A stretch of DNA of 64,000 bases from Halomonas salipaludis (GCF_002286975.1 NZ_NSKB01000008.1:124001-188000); one strand, 5' to 3'; shown: positions 1 through 9,720, counted from the stretch's first letter. Notes: generated from the sequence alone by a model not told the origin. Made by a program: numbers and translations.

Positions 1-97
1 TGGGCGAACGTGCCACGGTGGTCTTGTAGCCCGGCGCATAGGCCGGCGGATGCCAGTTACGGTCGCGCTCGACGTAGCGCTTGTTGTCGTCTTGCAT
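1..97 (-). CDS. pcaH: Protocatechuate 3,4-dioxygenase beta subunit, N-terminal fragment (cut by window edge)
   Basis: Only the first 32 codons are in the window. The peptide has the order [10 protein letters not shown] then [11 protein letters not shown], which I recognise as the N-terminus of PcaH, the iron-binding beta subunit of protocatechuate 3,4-dioxygenase. The enzyme cleaves the protocatechuate ring between its two hydroxyls to give 3-carboxy-cis,cis-muconate. The start codon at 97 has a purine-rich AGAGG about 10 bases upstream. pcaG would be expected next, beyond position 1. The catalytic tyrosine and histidine residues lie outside the window, so the assignment rests on the N-terminus and on the PcaQ-type regulator and box nearby. 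Confidence 0.85.
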   Translation of the reverse strand, partial: MQDDNKRYVERDRNWHPPAYAPGYKTTVARSP

Positions 98-200
98 GGC
101 GAAAAGCCCTCTGCTGGCGTGGATCGCGGGCCATGCCGCGGGTTGGCCAGTAGTGTGGCGCGTCGTCGCAGGGCTGCCAATTGACGACTTGGGGCACCGA

Positions 201-218
201 CATAACTTATGGGTTATG
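201..218. promoter_or_regulatory. Candidate PcaQ operator upstream of pcaH
   Basis: CATAAC and GTTATG form a perfect six-base inverted repeat separated by six bases. Read as ATAACT-N4-GGTTAT it differs at two positions from the ATAACC-N4-GGTTAA motif reported for PcaQ in Sinorhizobium. Its centre lies about 112 bases upstream of the pcaH start, a plausible distance for LysR-type activation. It overlaps the stop codon of the PIN gene at 207. Binding is inferred. Confidence 0.6.
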
Positions 219-701
219 GGTATCGATGCGATCTAATGAACTGAGGGCGAGCTGCCAAGGAAGGCGTCTGCCATTTTCCCGCATCCGTGCATAGGCAGTC
301 TTTGCCTCCTCCCTGGTGATGATCTGATGGCAAACGAGCTGATTAACGATCCATAGGGTCCCCATCACTTCGACACCTTCCCTATCGGCAGCAGCCCGAA
401 GTCTCTGGTCCCCCGTCAGAAGTGGGCACTGCTCTTGCCTGGCCAGCGCCAGAGCGAAACAGTCGTTTCTGCTCACTCCGGAACAGCGCTGTATGAGTGC
501 CACCGCATAATGGAGCGTCGCCGAGGTAAGCTCCCCCTGCGACAGCCCCATATCCAGAAGGTGTCTATGCTGGGCTTCCAATTCTTCTGCAAACAGAATA
601 TCGGGAACGGCGAACTCATAGGGAAGCCGAAATAGCTCGTCCATGAGCTTGCCTTCTTCAAGGTCAATCAGAATATTGGTATCGCTAATGAGCAACTGCA
701 T
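207..701 (-). CDS. PIN-domain protein, probable toxin ribonuclease
   Basis: A 164-residue PIN-domain protein. The acidic residues expected of the PIN nuclease site are visible: Asp7 in the opening ISDTN strand, Glu40, Asp80 in RNDCF and Asp98 in LLTGD. PIN proteins paired with a small or regulatory partner usually cleave RNA. The start overlaps the end of the XRE/ImmA gene by 17 bases, so the two are translationally coupled, with the putative antitoxin or regulator first. Its stop lies about 110 bases before pcaH and inside a candidate PcaQ box. The target RNA is unknown. It could instead be a housekeeping PIN protein, but the paired arrangement argues for a toxin-antitoxin module. Confidence 0.75.
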   Translation of the reverse strand: MQLLISDTNILIDLEEGKLMDELFRLPYEFAVPDILFAEELEAQHRHLLDMGLSQGELTSATLHYAVALIQRCSGVSRNDCFALALARQEQCPLLTGDQRLRAAADREGVEVMGTLWIVNQLVCHQIITREEAKTAYARMRENGRRLPWQLALSSLDRIDTHNP

Positions 702-1749
702 CCAGCTGCTCCAGCTTCCGTTCCTGGTGGAACTGCATTAGGGGAATCCCCAGCAGCTCTGCGGCCTTGGATTCGCTAACAATCCCCTCACCGAGTGCTC
801 GATACACCAGTTGCTGGAATGTCAGGGTGACTTCCGCAGGGTAAGCGTTCCCTGGCTCCACTTTGTGCCAGCGGTTTTTCGAGAACTTGATCATCATCCC
901 ACGATGTTCAGCCGACGTGATGATACCGAGATCCTTGGCACGATAGAGACAAGCCTTCATGCTCAGCCCGTACTCCATCTTCATCAGGTAGAGCTCTTTC
1001 GGCTCAAGATGCTGGCGTGATGGGCCGAGCTGTTGACGCATCGATCCGGCCGGCAACAAAAAAGCGCCAGCAAAGCGGTTACAGGCTTGCTCTTCATCCA
1101 ATGTGGCAGCCAGTCGTCCCTGCAACAATAGGTGCCCAAGCTCATGAGCCAGTGTGAATCGCTGGCGGTCCCCAGGCCAATTGGACGATACGACGATGAC
1201 GGGCAATCCTGCTATCTGTGCTTGCAGGCCATCAAACTTGGACTGCTCATCGACGTCCGTCATGATCACGAGGATACCGCGGGCTTCGAGCTCATCGACC
1301 AAGTCTGGGATAGGATTCTGTCCCAGCTGCCAGCTCGACCGCAGGCCGTCGGCAACTGCGTCCACCTCGTCCAATGTCTCGACCCGCTCTGGCAAGTCGT
1401 CTGGCTTCTTGAAGTCGGCGAGCGGGAAGTTCGGCCAAAGGTTGGTTAGTTCGTGCCAACGCTCTGCCTGATCGAGCACATCCGCATGGATACGCTTGAG
1501 GATGCCTGCCGGCAACGTCGATCGCTTGCGATACTCCACCTCACCGAGTTCGACCTGTACAGGGCGGAAGAAGTATTCGCTACGTACGCCCAGTGACTTG
1601 GACAGCTTGATCAGTACGCCTGAGCTGGGCATGCACTGGTCATGCTCGTACTTCTTGATCATGTTGGCACTCACGCCAACCTGCTGCCCCAAGGCCTGCA
1701 TGGATAAGCCAGCGGCCGCGCGTGCACGCTTGATTCGCTCTCCAATCAT
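685..1749 (-). CDS. XRE-family regulator fused to ImmA/IrrE metallopeptidase
   Basis: A 354-residue two-domain protein. Residues about 1-60 form a Cro/C1-type helix-turn-helix. Residues about 140-270 form an ImmA/IrrE peptidase domain with the zinc motif HELGH at 202-206. Such fusions are found as antitoxin-like partners of small toxins and as regulators that cut a repressor after a signal. The gene is first in a two-gene unit with the PIN gene, with a 17-base overlap. An inverted repeat just upstream (1768-1786) suits autoregulation. The start ATG at 1749 has GAGAGG in front. Whether the peptidase acts on its own HTH part or on another protein cannot be read from sequence. Confidence 0.8.
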   Translation of the reverse strand: MIGERIKRARAAAGLSMQALGQQVGVSANMIKKYEHDQCMPSSGVLIKLSKSLGVRSEYFFRPVQVELGEVEYRKRSTLPAGILKRIHADVLDQAERWHELTNLWPNFPLADFKKPDDLPERVETLDEVDAVADGLRSSWQLGQNPIPDLVDELEARGILVIMTDVDEQSKFDGLQAQIAGLPVIVVSSNWPGDRQRFTLAHELGHLLLQGRLAATLDEEQACNRFAGAFLLPAGSMRQQLGPSRQHLEPKELYLMKMEYGLSMKACLYRAKDLGIITSAEHRGMMIKFSKNRWHKVEPGNAYPAEVTLTFQQLVYRALGEGIVSESKAAELLGIPLMQFHQERKLEQLDAVAH

Positions 1750-1767
1750 GCTGGCCTCTCAAGGTTT

Positions 1768-1786
1768 ATGAATCATATAAATTCAT
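1768..1786. promoter_or_regulatory. Inverted repeat, candidate autoregulatory operator of the XRE/ImmA-PIN unit
   Basis: ATGAAT and ATTCAT form a perfect inverted repeat with a seven-base AT-rich spacer, about 19 bases upstream of the XRE gene start. Its position overlaps the likely promoter. Cro/C1-type proteins bind such dyads. Inferred. Confidence 0.45.
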
Positions 1787-1917
1787 GGTAGACGTAAACC
1801 ATACAGCCTAGCAAACCACCACTGAAAGAGCACATGGAATGTTCTAATTAGGAAGCATCCAACATCATCGCCAGCGTTGCCTGTCCCGTGGATATCGAGT
1901 GAGTCATTGCACAAGCG

Positions 1918-2835
1918 CTAATACGCAGCCGCCGCCTCGCGCAGTGCCTCGCAGAACGCCTCGAGCCCCAGCGAGGGCTGCAGGCTGGCGTTACGGCAGA
2001 AGCCCACCGAGCCGCCCTGGTCCTCCAGCGGCAGCGCCAGCTCGACCAGTAGCCCGGCAGCGATGTCGTCGGCCACCGCCTCGCGCGGGGCGACCCACAG
2101 CGCGTCGCTGTCGAGGGTGTAGCGGCGGCTGATCGGCAGCGACAAAGTCTCTAGACGGCGGCCGGGCAGGCCCAGGCCATGGCGCACGCAGAAGCTGTCG
2201 ACCCGCTGGCGCAGGGTGGTCTGCGGCGGTGGCAGCACCCAGGCCAGTTCGCTCAAGCGCTCGGCGGGCAAGGGGGTGATGCCGGCCAGCGGATGGCCAC
2301 CGCGCACCACCAGCAGCAGCGGCTCGTAGTAGAGGTGTTCGAAGGTCAGGTCGCGGATCTCGCGGGCCTCGGTCATGCGCCCCACCACCAGGTCGAGTTC
2401 GCCGGCGCGCAGCTGCGAGAGCAGGTAGGCGCTGGCCCCGGTGACCACCTTGACGCCGCTGTCGGGCGCCTCGAGAGCGGCCTGCCAACGCAGGATCGCC
2501 CGCGGCAGCAGCTGGCTCTCCACCGTAGAGAGCGCCCCGACCCGCAGCCACTCGCCGCTGCCCTGGGCGGCACTCACCGCGCCGACGCCCTCCTCCAGCG
2601 CGCGCAGCGCGGGCCCTGCGTGGCGCAGCAGGGTGAGGCCGGCCTGGGTCAGCGCCACGCCCTTGGCGGTGCGCTCGAACAGCGGCACGGCGACGCTCTC
2701 CTCGAGCTCGCGGATGGCCTTGGAGATGCCCGGCTGGGTGATCGCCAGGCTCTCGGCGGCACGCGCAAAGCTGCGCCGCTTGGCGACCTCGAGAAAGGCC
2801 TGCAGATGGCGCAGCTTGATACGCGGATTGAGCAT
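1918..2835 (-). CDS. pcaQ: LysR-family regulator of protocatechuate genes (PcaQ type)
   Basis: A 305-residue LysR-type protein. An N-terminal helix-turn-helix (RIKLRHLQAFLEVAK, then SLAITQPGISKAIRELEE) is followed by a substrate-binding domain. The opening RIKLRHLQ, the LPRAILRW segment, the LDLVVGRM segment and the FEHLYYEPLLLVVR stretch match what I recall of PcaQ, which responds to beta-carboxy-cis,cis-muconate and activates pcaDCHGB. The gene faces the same way as pcaH but is separated from it by the XRE/ImmA-PIN unit. A near-consensus PcaQ box sits in front of pcaH (201-218), which supports the assignment. No PcaQ-like box was seen upstream of pcaQ itself. Confidence 0.82.
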   Translation of the reverse strand: MLNPRIKLRHLQAFLEVAKRRSFARAAESLAITQPGISKAIRELEESVAVPLFERTAKGVALTQAGLTLLRHAGPALRALEEGVGAVSAAQGSGEWLRVGALSTVESQLLPRAILRWQAALEAPDSGVKVVTGASAYLLSQLRAGELDLVVGRMTEAREIRDLTFEHLYYEPLLLVVRGGHPLAGITPLPAERLSELAWVLPPPQTTLRQRVDSFCVRHGLGLPGRRLETLSLPISRRYTLDSDALWVAPREAVADDIAAGLLVELALPLEDQGGSVGFCRNASLQPSLGLEAFCEALREAAAAY

Positions 2836-3145
2836 GGCAAACGACCGGCGATGGCGTAAAAGCGTTACCTTCGCCGATCAGGCGCCAAAACGGAACCGCC
2901 ACCTATTGCGCACACTTCTAGATCGGCTCCGTAACGCCGCAAGCGACGGCGGACTTGCACGCCGATATCGGCGCGCCTATAGTCCTTTGCAACACACCCG
3001 CCAAGCCTATGATTGCTCCGGCAGTCACGCTTAAATCGCGCGGGTTTTTTATTGCCTGCTATCTAGCCTGTGCCACCCGCCACCGAGCCGAGCCTTAAGC
3101 TCCCTACCGAGCAGCGACATATCAGCATCCGAGTGCCTTGCCTGA
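2836..3145. other. Intergenic gap between pcaQ and parE
   Basis: About 310 bases without a convincing gene. It should hold the pcaQ promoter. A 12-base perfect palindrome, GCCGATATCGGC, lies at 2961-2972 in a GC-rich stretch; no further support for an operator was found. Confidence 0.5.
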
Positions 3146-3448
3146 TTAACTGGGACCCAGCATATAGGCTCTAAGCTGCCGCTCCTCCCTCATGACATGG
3201 AGGATAAAAATCCGTCTCTCATCTTCACGATAAAAAACGCGACACGGTGGCACCACGACATCTCTATACACCGAGTTGGGAAGCTCTGGAGGAGCCCGCC
3301 CGGACTGGGGAAAATCTGCCAGGCGCTCGGTGCCAGCGAAAATCCGTTCGACCAACTGGCTTGCCGCTGTAGGGTTATCCAACGCGATGTACTCGGCGAT
3401 GGCGTCCAGATCCTGAAGCGCTGGTTCCGTCCAGATCACTTCAGCCAT
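3146..3448 (-). CDS. RelE/ParE-family toxin
   Basis: A 100-residue protein with the ParE/RelE plan: opening WTEPALQDLDAIAEYIA, a central ADFPQSGR segment, then YREDERRIFILHVMREERQL. ParE toxins poison gyrase, while RelE relatives cut mRNA on the ribosome; the DxAIAEYIA opening and FPxxGR turn favour the ParE side. The gene starts inside the last codons of the antitoxin gene (13-base overlap), the usual order of antitoxin first. It is the distal gene of a two-gene unit, directly downstream of an unrelated TRAP binding-protein gene. Confidence 0.85.
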   Translation of the reverse strand: MAEVIWTEPALQDLDAIAEYIALDNPTAASQLVERIFAGTERLADFPQSGRAPPELPNSVYRDVVVPPCRVFYREDERRIFILHVMREERQLRAYMLGPS

Positions 3449-3693
3449 TTACGCATTTTCTCCTTGGCCTCACCTTGGCTGAAGGTTCTCTCCTCGAGCA
3501 CCGCACGCTCCCCGCGTGACAGCCCCTCCAAAAGCTCAAGCCGGCGCTGCATGAACTCGTAATACTGCACGTCAACAAGATAGGCGGAGGGCTGGCCATG
3601 CTCGGTGATCATTATCGGCTCCTTCGACGCGCGCAGCTCCGCCAGAATCCGCGTGGCCTGGCGCTTGAGGTTCGTCACAAGCTCAACTTTCAT
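3436..3693 (-). CDS. Phd/YefM-family antitoxin
   Basis: About 85 residues from the chosen ATG at 3693, which is preceded by AGAGGT; an upstream in-frame start at 3726 lacks a ribosome-binding site. The sequence MKVELVTNLKRQATRILAEL followed by EPIMITEHGQPSAYLVDV is typical of Phd/YefM DNA-binding antitoxins. The C-terminal third is charged and would wrap the toxin. It overlaps parE by 13 bases. Members of the family repress their own promoter, and inverted repeats lie immediately upstream (3714-3737). Confidence 0.85.
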   Translation of the reverse strand: MKVELVTNLKRQATRILAELRASKEPIMITEHGQPSAYLVDVQYYEFMQRRLELLEGLSRGERAVLEERTFSQGEAKEKMRKWLK

Positions 3694-3713
3694 CGGCTTA
3701 CCTCTGAACGAGA

Positions 3714-3737
3714 GTGATAGTGCCACTATAGTATCAC
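3714..3737. promoter_or_regulatory. Overlapping inverted repeats upstream of phd/parE
   Basis: ATAGTG-C-CACTAT (3717-3729) is a perfect dyad, nested within GTGATA (3714-3719) and TATCAC (3732-3737). The cluster ends about 20 bases before the antitoxin start, the usual place for the Phd/YefM operator. Inferred from position and symmetry. Confidence 0.5.
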
Positions 3738-3834
3738 CCGCCTGCTGCTGCTATCACAGCCGTCCCGCACACAAAGGCGCGGCAATGCTGCGGAGCGTCT
3801 AATCTGCCTCGCTGTGGCGAAGATGGGTCAGCTC

Positions 3835-4851
3835 TTAAGATCGGCACGCCTCGCTCAGTTCCAGGGCTCGTGCATGCACCTCGCGGGCGTTGTCGATGCC
3901 GCGCTCCTCGAGGCGGGTCAGGTAACCCTCGGTGCCCTCCTGCAGCGCCTCGGCCCACTCCGGGTCGTTAAGCGGATCCTCCACGCTGTGGATGGTGCCG
4001 CCCTGGGCCACGGCCTCCTCGCGCCCTTCGCGGTCGAGGCGGTCGTAGACATCGCCGGCACGCGCCGCCCACTCCATCCCTGTGTGGGCGTCGATGGCCT
4101 CCTGCACCTCGGGGGCCAGCCGCTCGTAGCTGTCGAGGTTCATCACCGCCATGGCCACCCCGGTGTAGTAGGGCACCTCGAGGTGATACTCGGCCAGCTC
4201 GTTGATGCCGAAAGTCTTCATCGCCTGCCACGGGAAGCTCAGGCCGTCCATCACGCCGCGCTGCATCGAGGTGTAGATGTCCGGCGCCGGCATGCCCATG
4301 GGCTGGGCGCCGAGGCGTTCGAGCATCTCGCCGGCGACATCGCTGGGGCGGCGAATGCGCAGGCCGCGCAGGTCGTCGGGGGTCTGCAGTTCGTCGCCGC
4401 GGGTGTGCAGGTAGGCCGGCCCGGTGGCGAACATGTAGAGCACCTTGACGTCGTCGTACTCGTCGCTGATCAGGCCTTCGTCATACAGCGACTGCAGCAC
4501 ACAGGAGCCCTGGGAGGAGCTGGACGAGACGCCCGGCAGCTGGACGATCTCCGAGAGCGGGAAGCGCCCCGAGGTGTAGCCCTGCATGGTGATGGCGATA
4601 TCCGAAATGCCGTTGACCGCGCCCTGGTAGGCCTGGTCCGACGGCCCCAGGGTCTGGGAGGGGTAGTTCTCGACCGTGACCGCGCCGTTGGTGGCTTCCT
4701 CGAGGCTCGCCGCCCAGGCCTCGAAGATCTCCTGATTGACCTCCGAGCCGGAGGGCCAGAAGTGCGCCATGCGCAGGGTGTCGGCGTGGGCGGCGGTCGC
4801 CGCGGCGGCCACGCAGGTGGCCAGCAGGCAGCGGGAGATGGCGTGTTTCAT
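3835..4851 (-). CDS. TRAP transporter solute-binding protein (DctP family), no permease nearby
   Basis: A 338-residue periplasmic binding protein with a signal peptide (basic start, alanine-rich core, likely cleavage after AHA near residue 23). TRAP hallmarks visible are the opening LRMAHFWPSGSEVN and the central LRGLRIRRPSD containing the arginine that usually holds a carboxylate. The ATG at 4851 has AGAGGT upstream. DctP proteins hand organic acids to a DctQM membrane pair, but neither dctQ nor dctM lies beside it. The downstream neighbour is phd/parE and the upstream neighbour is benzoylformate decarboxylase. An aromatic 2-oxo acid is a plausible ligand by context only. Confidence 0.85.
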   Translation of the reverse strand: MKHAISRCLLATCVAAAATAAHADTLRMAHFWPSGSEVNQEIFEAWAASLEEATNGAVTVENYPSQTLGPSDQAYQGAVNGISDIAITMQGYTSGRFPLSEIVQLPGVSSSSSQGSCVLQSLYDEGLISDEYDDVKVLYMFATGPAYLHTRGDELQTPDDLRGLRIRRPSDVAGEMLERLGAQPMGMPAPDIYTSMQRGVMDGLSFPWQAMKTFGINELAEYHLEVPYYTGVAMAVMNLDSYERLAPEVQEAIDAHTGMEWAARAGDVYDRLDREGREEAVAQGGTIHSVEDPLNDPEWAEALQEGTEGYLTRLEERGIDNAREVHARALELSEACRS

Positions 4852-4921
4852 GGTAGTGACCTCTGTTGTGCTTATCGTGAGTGTCGTGATGCGAGTGGCG
4901 TGTTGTTGCTCCTGACAGGCG

Positions 4922-6541
<1,620 letters not shown>

Positions 6542-6578
6542 CTAGGCGCCAGCACCACATCGAGCAAATCGATAGTTT

Positions 6579-6590
6579 TTCTAGTTAGAA
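6579..6590. promoter_or_regulatory. Dyad between mdlC and its divergent LysR gene
   Basis: TTCTA-GT-TAGAA is a perfect inverted repeat in an AT-rich stretch (about 6565-6605) of the 126-base divergent spacer. The place suits binding by the LysR product. Function inferred from position. Confidence 0.4.
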
Positions 6591-6628
6591 TAAGAAGTAT
6601 CTATTCCATGTCTTATCGGGGAGCGCCC

Positions 6629-7528
6629 ATGGCCCACGCCGATCTCAACCTGGTGCGCACCTTCGTGCTGCTCTACGAGACCCGCAGCGTGACCCTCACC
6701 GCCCAGCGGCTGTTCGTCACCCAGCCGTCCGTCAGCTACGCCCTGAGCCGGCTGCGCGAACAATTCGACGACCGCCTGTTCGTGCGCGGCCGCAATGGCA
6801 TGGAGCCCACGGTGACCGCCCGCCAGCTCTACCCTGCCCTGCGCGACGGCCTGCAGCAGCTCGAGGCGACCCTGGCCAGCGGGCGCGACTTCGACCCGGC
6901 CAGCTGCACGCGGCGTTTTCGCCTGGCGCTCACCGACCTGGGGGAGATGTCGCTGCTGCCCAGGATCCTGCCGCGGCTACACGCCGAAGCGCCAGGCATG
7001 GAGCTCGAGGTGGTGGCGCTGGAGATCGACCGCGCCAGCGACTGGCTGGCCAGCGGCAAGGTTAATGCGGTGATCTGCAGCCGCCCGCTGAACGCCGCCG
7101 ACGTCGACCGACGCGCACTCTTCGAGGATCGCTACGTATGCCTCAGCGACCCACAGGCGCTGGGCGGCGAGCCCCTCGACCTGGCACGCTTCAGCGCCGG
7201 ACGGCATGTGGTCGTGGCCTCGGCCTCCGGCCACGACCTGGCCGACGAGGTGATGCGGCGCGACGGCATCGAGCGCAAGGTCAGCCTGGAGATTCCGCAC
7301 TTCTCGGTGCTACCGCAGATCCTCCAGGGCAGCGACCTGCTGGCGATCCTGCCGGCACAGATCGCCAGCGACTTCGCCGCACGCACACCGCTGGTGGTCA
7401 GCGAACTCCCCTTCCCGGTACCGCCCTTCGACGTGACGCTCTACTACCAGGCCGGTGCCACGAGCGCGCCCGCCCAGCGCTGGTTCTGCGAGAGCATCAT
7501 CGCAGCGATTGGCGATCACGAGGCGTGA
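6629..7528 (+). CDS. LysR-family regulator divergent from mdlC
   Basis: A 299-residue LysR protein from the ATG at 6629, which has GGGGAG eight bases upstream; an in-frame ATG at 6608 has none. The helix-turn-helix covers LNLVRTFVLLYETRSVTLTA and FVTQPSVSYALSRLREQF. A substrate-binding domain follows and ends in a QRWFCESIIAAIGD tail. The gene diverges from mdlC across a short spacer with a dyad, so mdlC and perhaps dctP are its likely targets. Decayed copies of parts of a similar gene are seen at 9721-9800 and 13541-13591. The effector is unknown. Confidence 0.85.
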   Translation: MAHADLNLVRTFVLLYETRSVTLTAQRLFVTQPSVSYALSRLREQFDDRLFVRGRNGMEPTVTARQLYPALRDGLQQLEATLASGRDFDPASCTRRFRLALTDLGEMSLLPRILPRLHAEAPGMELEVVALEIDRASDWLASGKVNAVICSRPLNAADVDRRALFEDRYVCLSDPQALGGEPLDLARFSAGRHVVVASASGHDLADEVMRRDGIERKVSLEIPHFSVLPQILQGSDLLAILPAQIASDFAARTPLVVSELPFPVPPFDVTLYYQAGATSAPAQRWFCESIIAAIGDHEA

Positions 7529-7547
7529 CGCCGAGCACCGATGCCTG

Positions 7548-8606
7548 TCAGGGGATGAGCTTCTCGGCGCGCAGGCGATCGAACAGGTCGCAAAAGGCAC
7601 CGCGTGTCTCACGGAAATGGTCGAAGCCGAAGTCGCGGGACTTGGTGGTGTCGTTGACGCACTCCTGATCGCGGCCCAGGTCGGCATCGGTGTGCCACCA
7701 CGAAGCCAGTTTGCCGACGTCCGGCTCGACCAGATCGTGCTTGCTGGCCAGCTCGCGCCAGGTCGCTGCCGCATCGGCCATCTGCGTCTCCAGCGGCTGC
7801 GGCGTTTCCGGGCACTCCGCCACCTCGAGGCCAAAGTAGTCGCCGATCTCGCGCCACATGCGGCGCCAGCGGAAAACGTCGCCGTTGACGGTATTAAAGG
7901 CCTGATTGGCCGCGCCCGGCGTGGTCGCCGCCCACTCCATCTGCCGCGCCAGCACCAGCGCATCGGTCATGTCGGTCAAAGCGTTCCACTGCACCTGTGA
8001 CCCCGGGAACACGAAGGGCTGGCCGCTCGCCTTGCAGATCGACGCGTAGACGGCAAGCGTCGTGCCCATGTTCATTGCATTGCCTCGGGCATAGCCGATC
8101 ACGGTGTGCGGACGGTGCACGTTCCAGGCAAACCCATGCCGCGCGGCGGCATCGAACAGCACGTCTTCCAAGGCGTAGTAGAAGTTATCGCCTGGCACCC
8201 GCGGCTCGGACTCGCGGAACGGGGTCTCGATGCGCCCGCTGCCGTAGGCCTCGAACGAGCCCAGATACTGCTTGGTGCCGGTCACCAGCGAGGCGTGTTC
8301 CAGGTTGTCGCTATCAAGGGCCTCGAACAGGTGGCGCATCATCGCGCTGTTGGCCTCGACGTTGGCCTTCTCGTTGTCGCGACGCACCCAGGTGCAGTAG
8401 AAGACGTGGGTAATCGGCAGGCCCGCAAGCGCCTGCGCGGTGGCCGACTTGTCCAGCAGATCGGCGGCGACCGGAATCACCCCGCTCTGCTCGGTGGCGT
8501 GGCGCGACAGACCGTAGACCGTCCAGCCGCTGGCCACCAGATAAGACGCGAGATTGCCGCCGGTAATACCGGTGGCGCCAACAACGAGCGCTATGCCTTT
8601 ACGCAT
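7548..8606 (-). CDS. PRISE-type atypical SDR reductase (progesterone 5-beta-reductase/iridoid-synthase-like)
   Basis: About 352 residues from the ATG at 8606, with AGAAGGG upstream. A Rossmann start GATGITGG (GxxGxxG at 10-16) is followed by features of the PRISE family: VTGTKQYLGSFE, the catalytic-tyrosine segment NFYYALEDVLFD, RPHTVIGYA, and a C-terminal SRDFGFD. Such enzymes reduce activated C=C bonds of enones with NAD(P)H and resemble plant progesterone 5-beta-reductase. The gene ends 19 bases from the convergent LysR gene and diverges from a second LysR gene across a spacer with a perfect dyad (8685-8705). The natural substrate is unknown. Confidence 0.8.
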   Translation of the reverse strand: MRKGIALVVGATGITGGNLASYLVASGWTVYGLSRHATEQSGVIPVAADLLDKSATAQALAGLPITHVFYCTWVRRDNEKANVEANSAMMRHLFEALDSDNLEHASLVTGTKQYLGSFEAYGSGRIETPFRESEPRVPGDNFYYALEDVLFDAAARHGFAWNVHRPHTVIGYARGNAMNMGTTLAVYASICKASGQPFVFPGSQVQWNALTDMTDALVLARQMEWAATTPGAANQAFNTVNGDVFRWRRMWREIGDYFGLEVAECPETPQPLETQMADAAATWRELASKHDLVEPDVGKLASWWHTDADLGRDQECVNDTTKSRDFGFDHFRETRGAFCDLFDRLRAEKLIP

Positions 8607-8684
8607 GATCGATGCCCTTCTGGAAAGTGCGAGAAGACCCGGCCTCACGCCAGATCGATGAGCGCAGTCTGGTGGAGGGCAATC

Positions 8685-8705
8685 GTTGCTACAATCGGAA
8701 GCAAC
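8685..8705. promoter_or_regulatory. LysR-type operator between PRISE reductase and LysR genes
   Basis: GTTGCT-N9-AGCAAC is a perfect six-base inverted repeat with T-N11-A geometry, typical of LysR binding sites. It lies in the 129-base divergent spacer, 31 bases before the LysR start. Binding is inferred. Confidence 0.6.
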
Positions 8706-8735
8706 GCAAAACTTTATTGCATAGAGCGCAACTCA

Positions 8736-9689
8736 ATGAACCCGAACGCCATGGACCTCAACGCCTTGCGCATGTTCGAACGTGTCGCCGCCACCGGCAG
8801 CTTCACCGCCGCCGCGCACCACTTCCACCGCGCGGTATCGTCGGTGTCGCGACAGATTCGCGGGTTGGAGGAGTCGTTGGGACAGCCGCTGTTCTACCGC
8901 CACACCCGGGCCGTCACCCTGACCGAGTCAGGCTGGCGCTACTACGAAGAGGTGCGCGACATTCTCGAACGCCTCGACATGGCCACCGAAGCGCTAACGC
9001 AACCCCAGGCAGAGCCCAGCGGCGTGCTACGCATCAATGCGCCGGTGGCCTTCGGCCAGCGCCAGGTCGTGCCGCTGCTGCATCGCTTTCAGCGCCGCTT
9101 TCCCGGCATCAAGGTGGAGCTGCAGTTGAATGATCGGGTCGTCGATCCGGTGCGCGAAGGGCACGACATCACCTTCCGGGTGGGGCACCTAGCCGACTCA
9201 TCGCTGGTCGCACGGCAGCTGGCGCCGATGAACTACATCGTCGCCGCCTCCCCCGACTACCTGGCCAGACAGGGCACGCCGCAAACCCCCGAGGCCCTCA
9301 GCGAACACGACTGCCTGACCTACCAGGGCGAGCTGGGCCGTCAGCGCTGGTATTTTCAGCACGGCGAGGCGCCGAAGGAAGTCGCCTACGAGGTCGACGG
9401 CAGCCTGGCCAGCAACGACGCCGAGAGCCTGGTAAGGGCGGCCCTGCTTGGCCAGGGGCTAGTCATGTTCCCCACCTGGTTGATCGCTGAGGAACTGGCC
9501 CAGGGCAGCCTAATGGCACTGCTCGAGTCATGGCGCGGCGAAGTGATGCCCGGCCGCCGCAAGCTCTACGTGCTGACGCGTGAGCGCCAACTCAGAATAC
9601 CCAAGCTGCGCGCCTTCATGGAGTATCTGTTCGAGGCGATGTCGCCCTGCCCGCCCTGGGATCGCTGGCGGGAACGACACACTGCCTGA
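8736..9689 (+). CDS. LysR-family regulator (CrgA-like group) divergent from the PRISE reductase
   Basis: A 317-residue LysR protein starting at 8736. The same frame is open far upstream, but the helix-turn-helix (DLNALRMFERVAATGSFTAA, then RAVSSVSRQIRGLEE) begins here. The effector domain contains PVAFGQRQVVPLLHRF, DITFRVGHLADSSLVARQLAP and YIVAASPDYLARQGTP, the pattern of the large CrgA/AaeR-like group that often controls divergent oxidoreductases. A LysR-type dyad sits in the spacer shared with the PRISE reductase, the probable target. Confidence 0.87.
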   Translation: MNPNAMDLNALRMFERVAATGSFTAAAHHFHRAVSSVSRQIRGLEESLGQPLFYRHTRAVTLTESGWRYYEEVRDILERLDMATEALTQPQAEPSGVLRINAPVAFGQRQVVPLLHRFQRRFPGIKVELQLNDRVVDPVREGHDITFRVGHLADSSLVARQLAPMNYIVAASPDYLARQGTPQTPEALSEHDCLTYQGELGRQRWYFQHGEAPKEVAYEVDGSLASNDAESLVRAALLGQGLVMFPTWLIAEELAQGSLMALLESWRGEVMPGRRKLYVLTRERQLRIPKLRAFMEYLFEAMSPCPPWDRWRERHTA

Positions 9690-9720
9690 GCGACAGGGCG
9701 CAACCGCTCCATGCTACCCG

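Noticed and set aside
2961-2972. Palindrome GCCGATATCGGC
   Set aside because: Self-complementary but isolated in GC-rich DNA, with no repeat elsewhere and no evident promoter next to it.
8106-8735. Upstream extension of the LysR gene starting at 8736
   Set aside because: The frame is open but lies across the PRISE reductase gene and encodes no LysR sequence before the helix-turn-helix.
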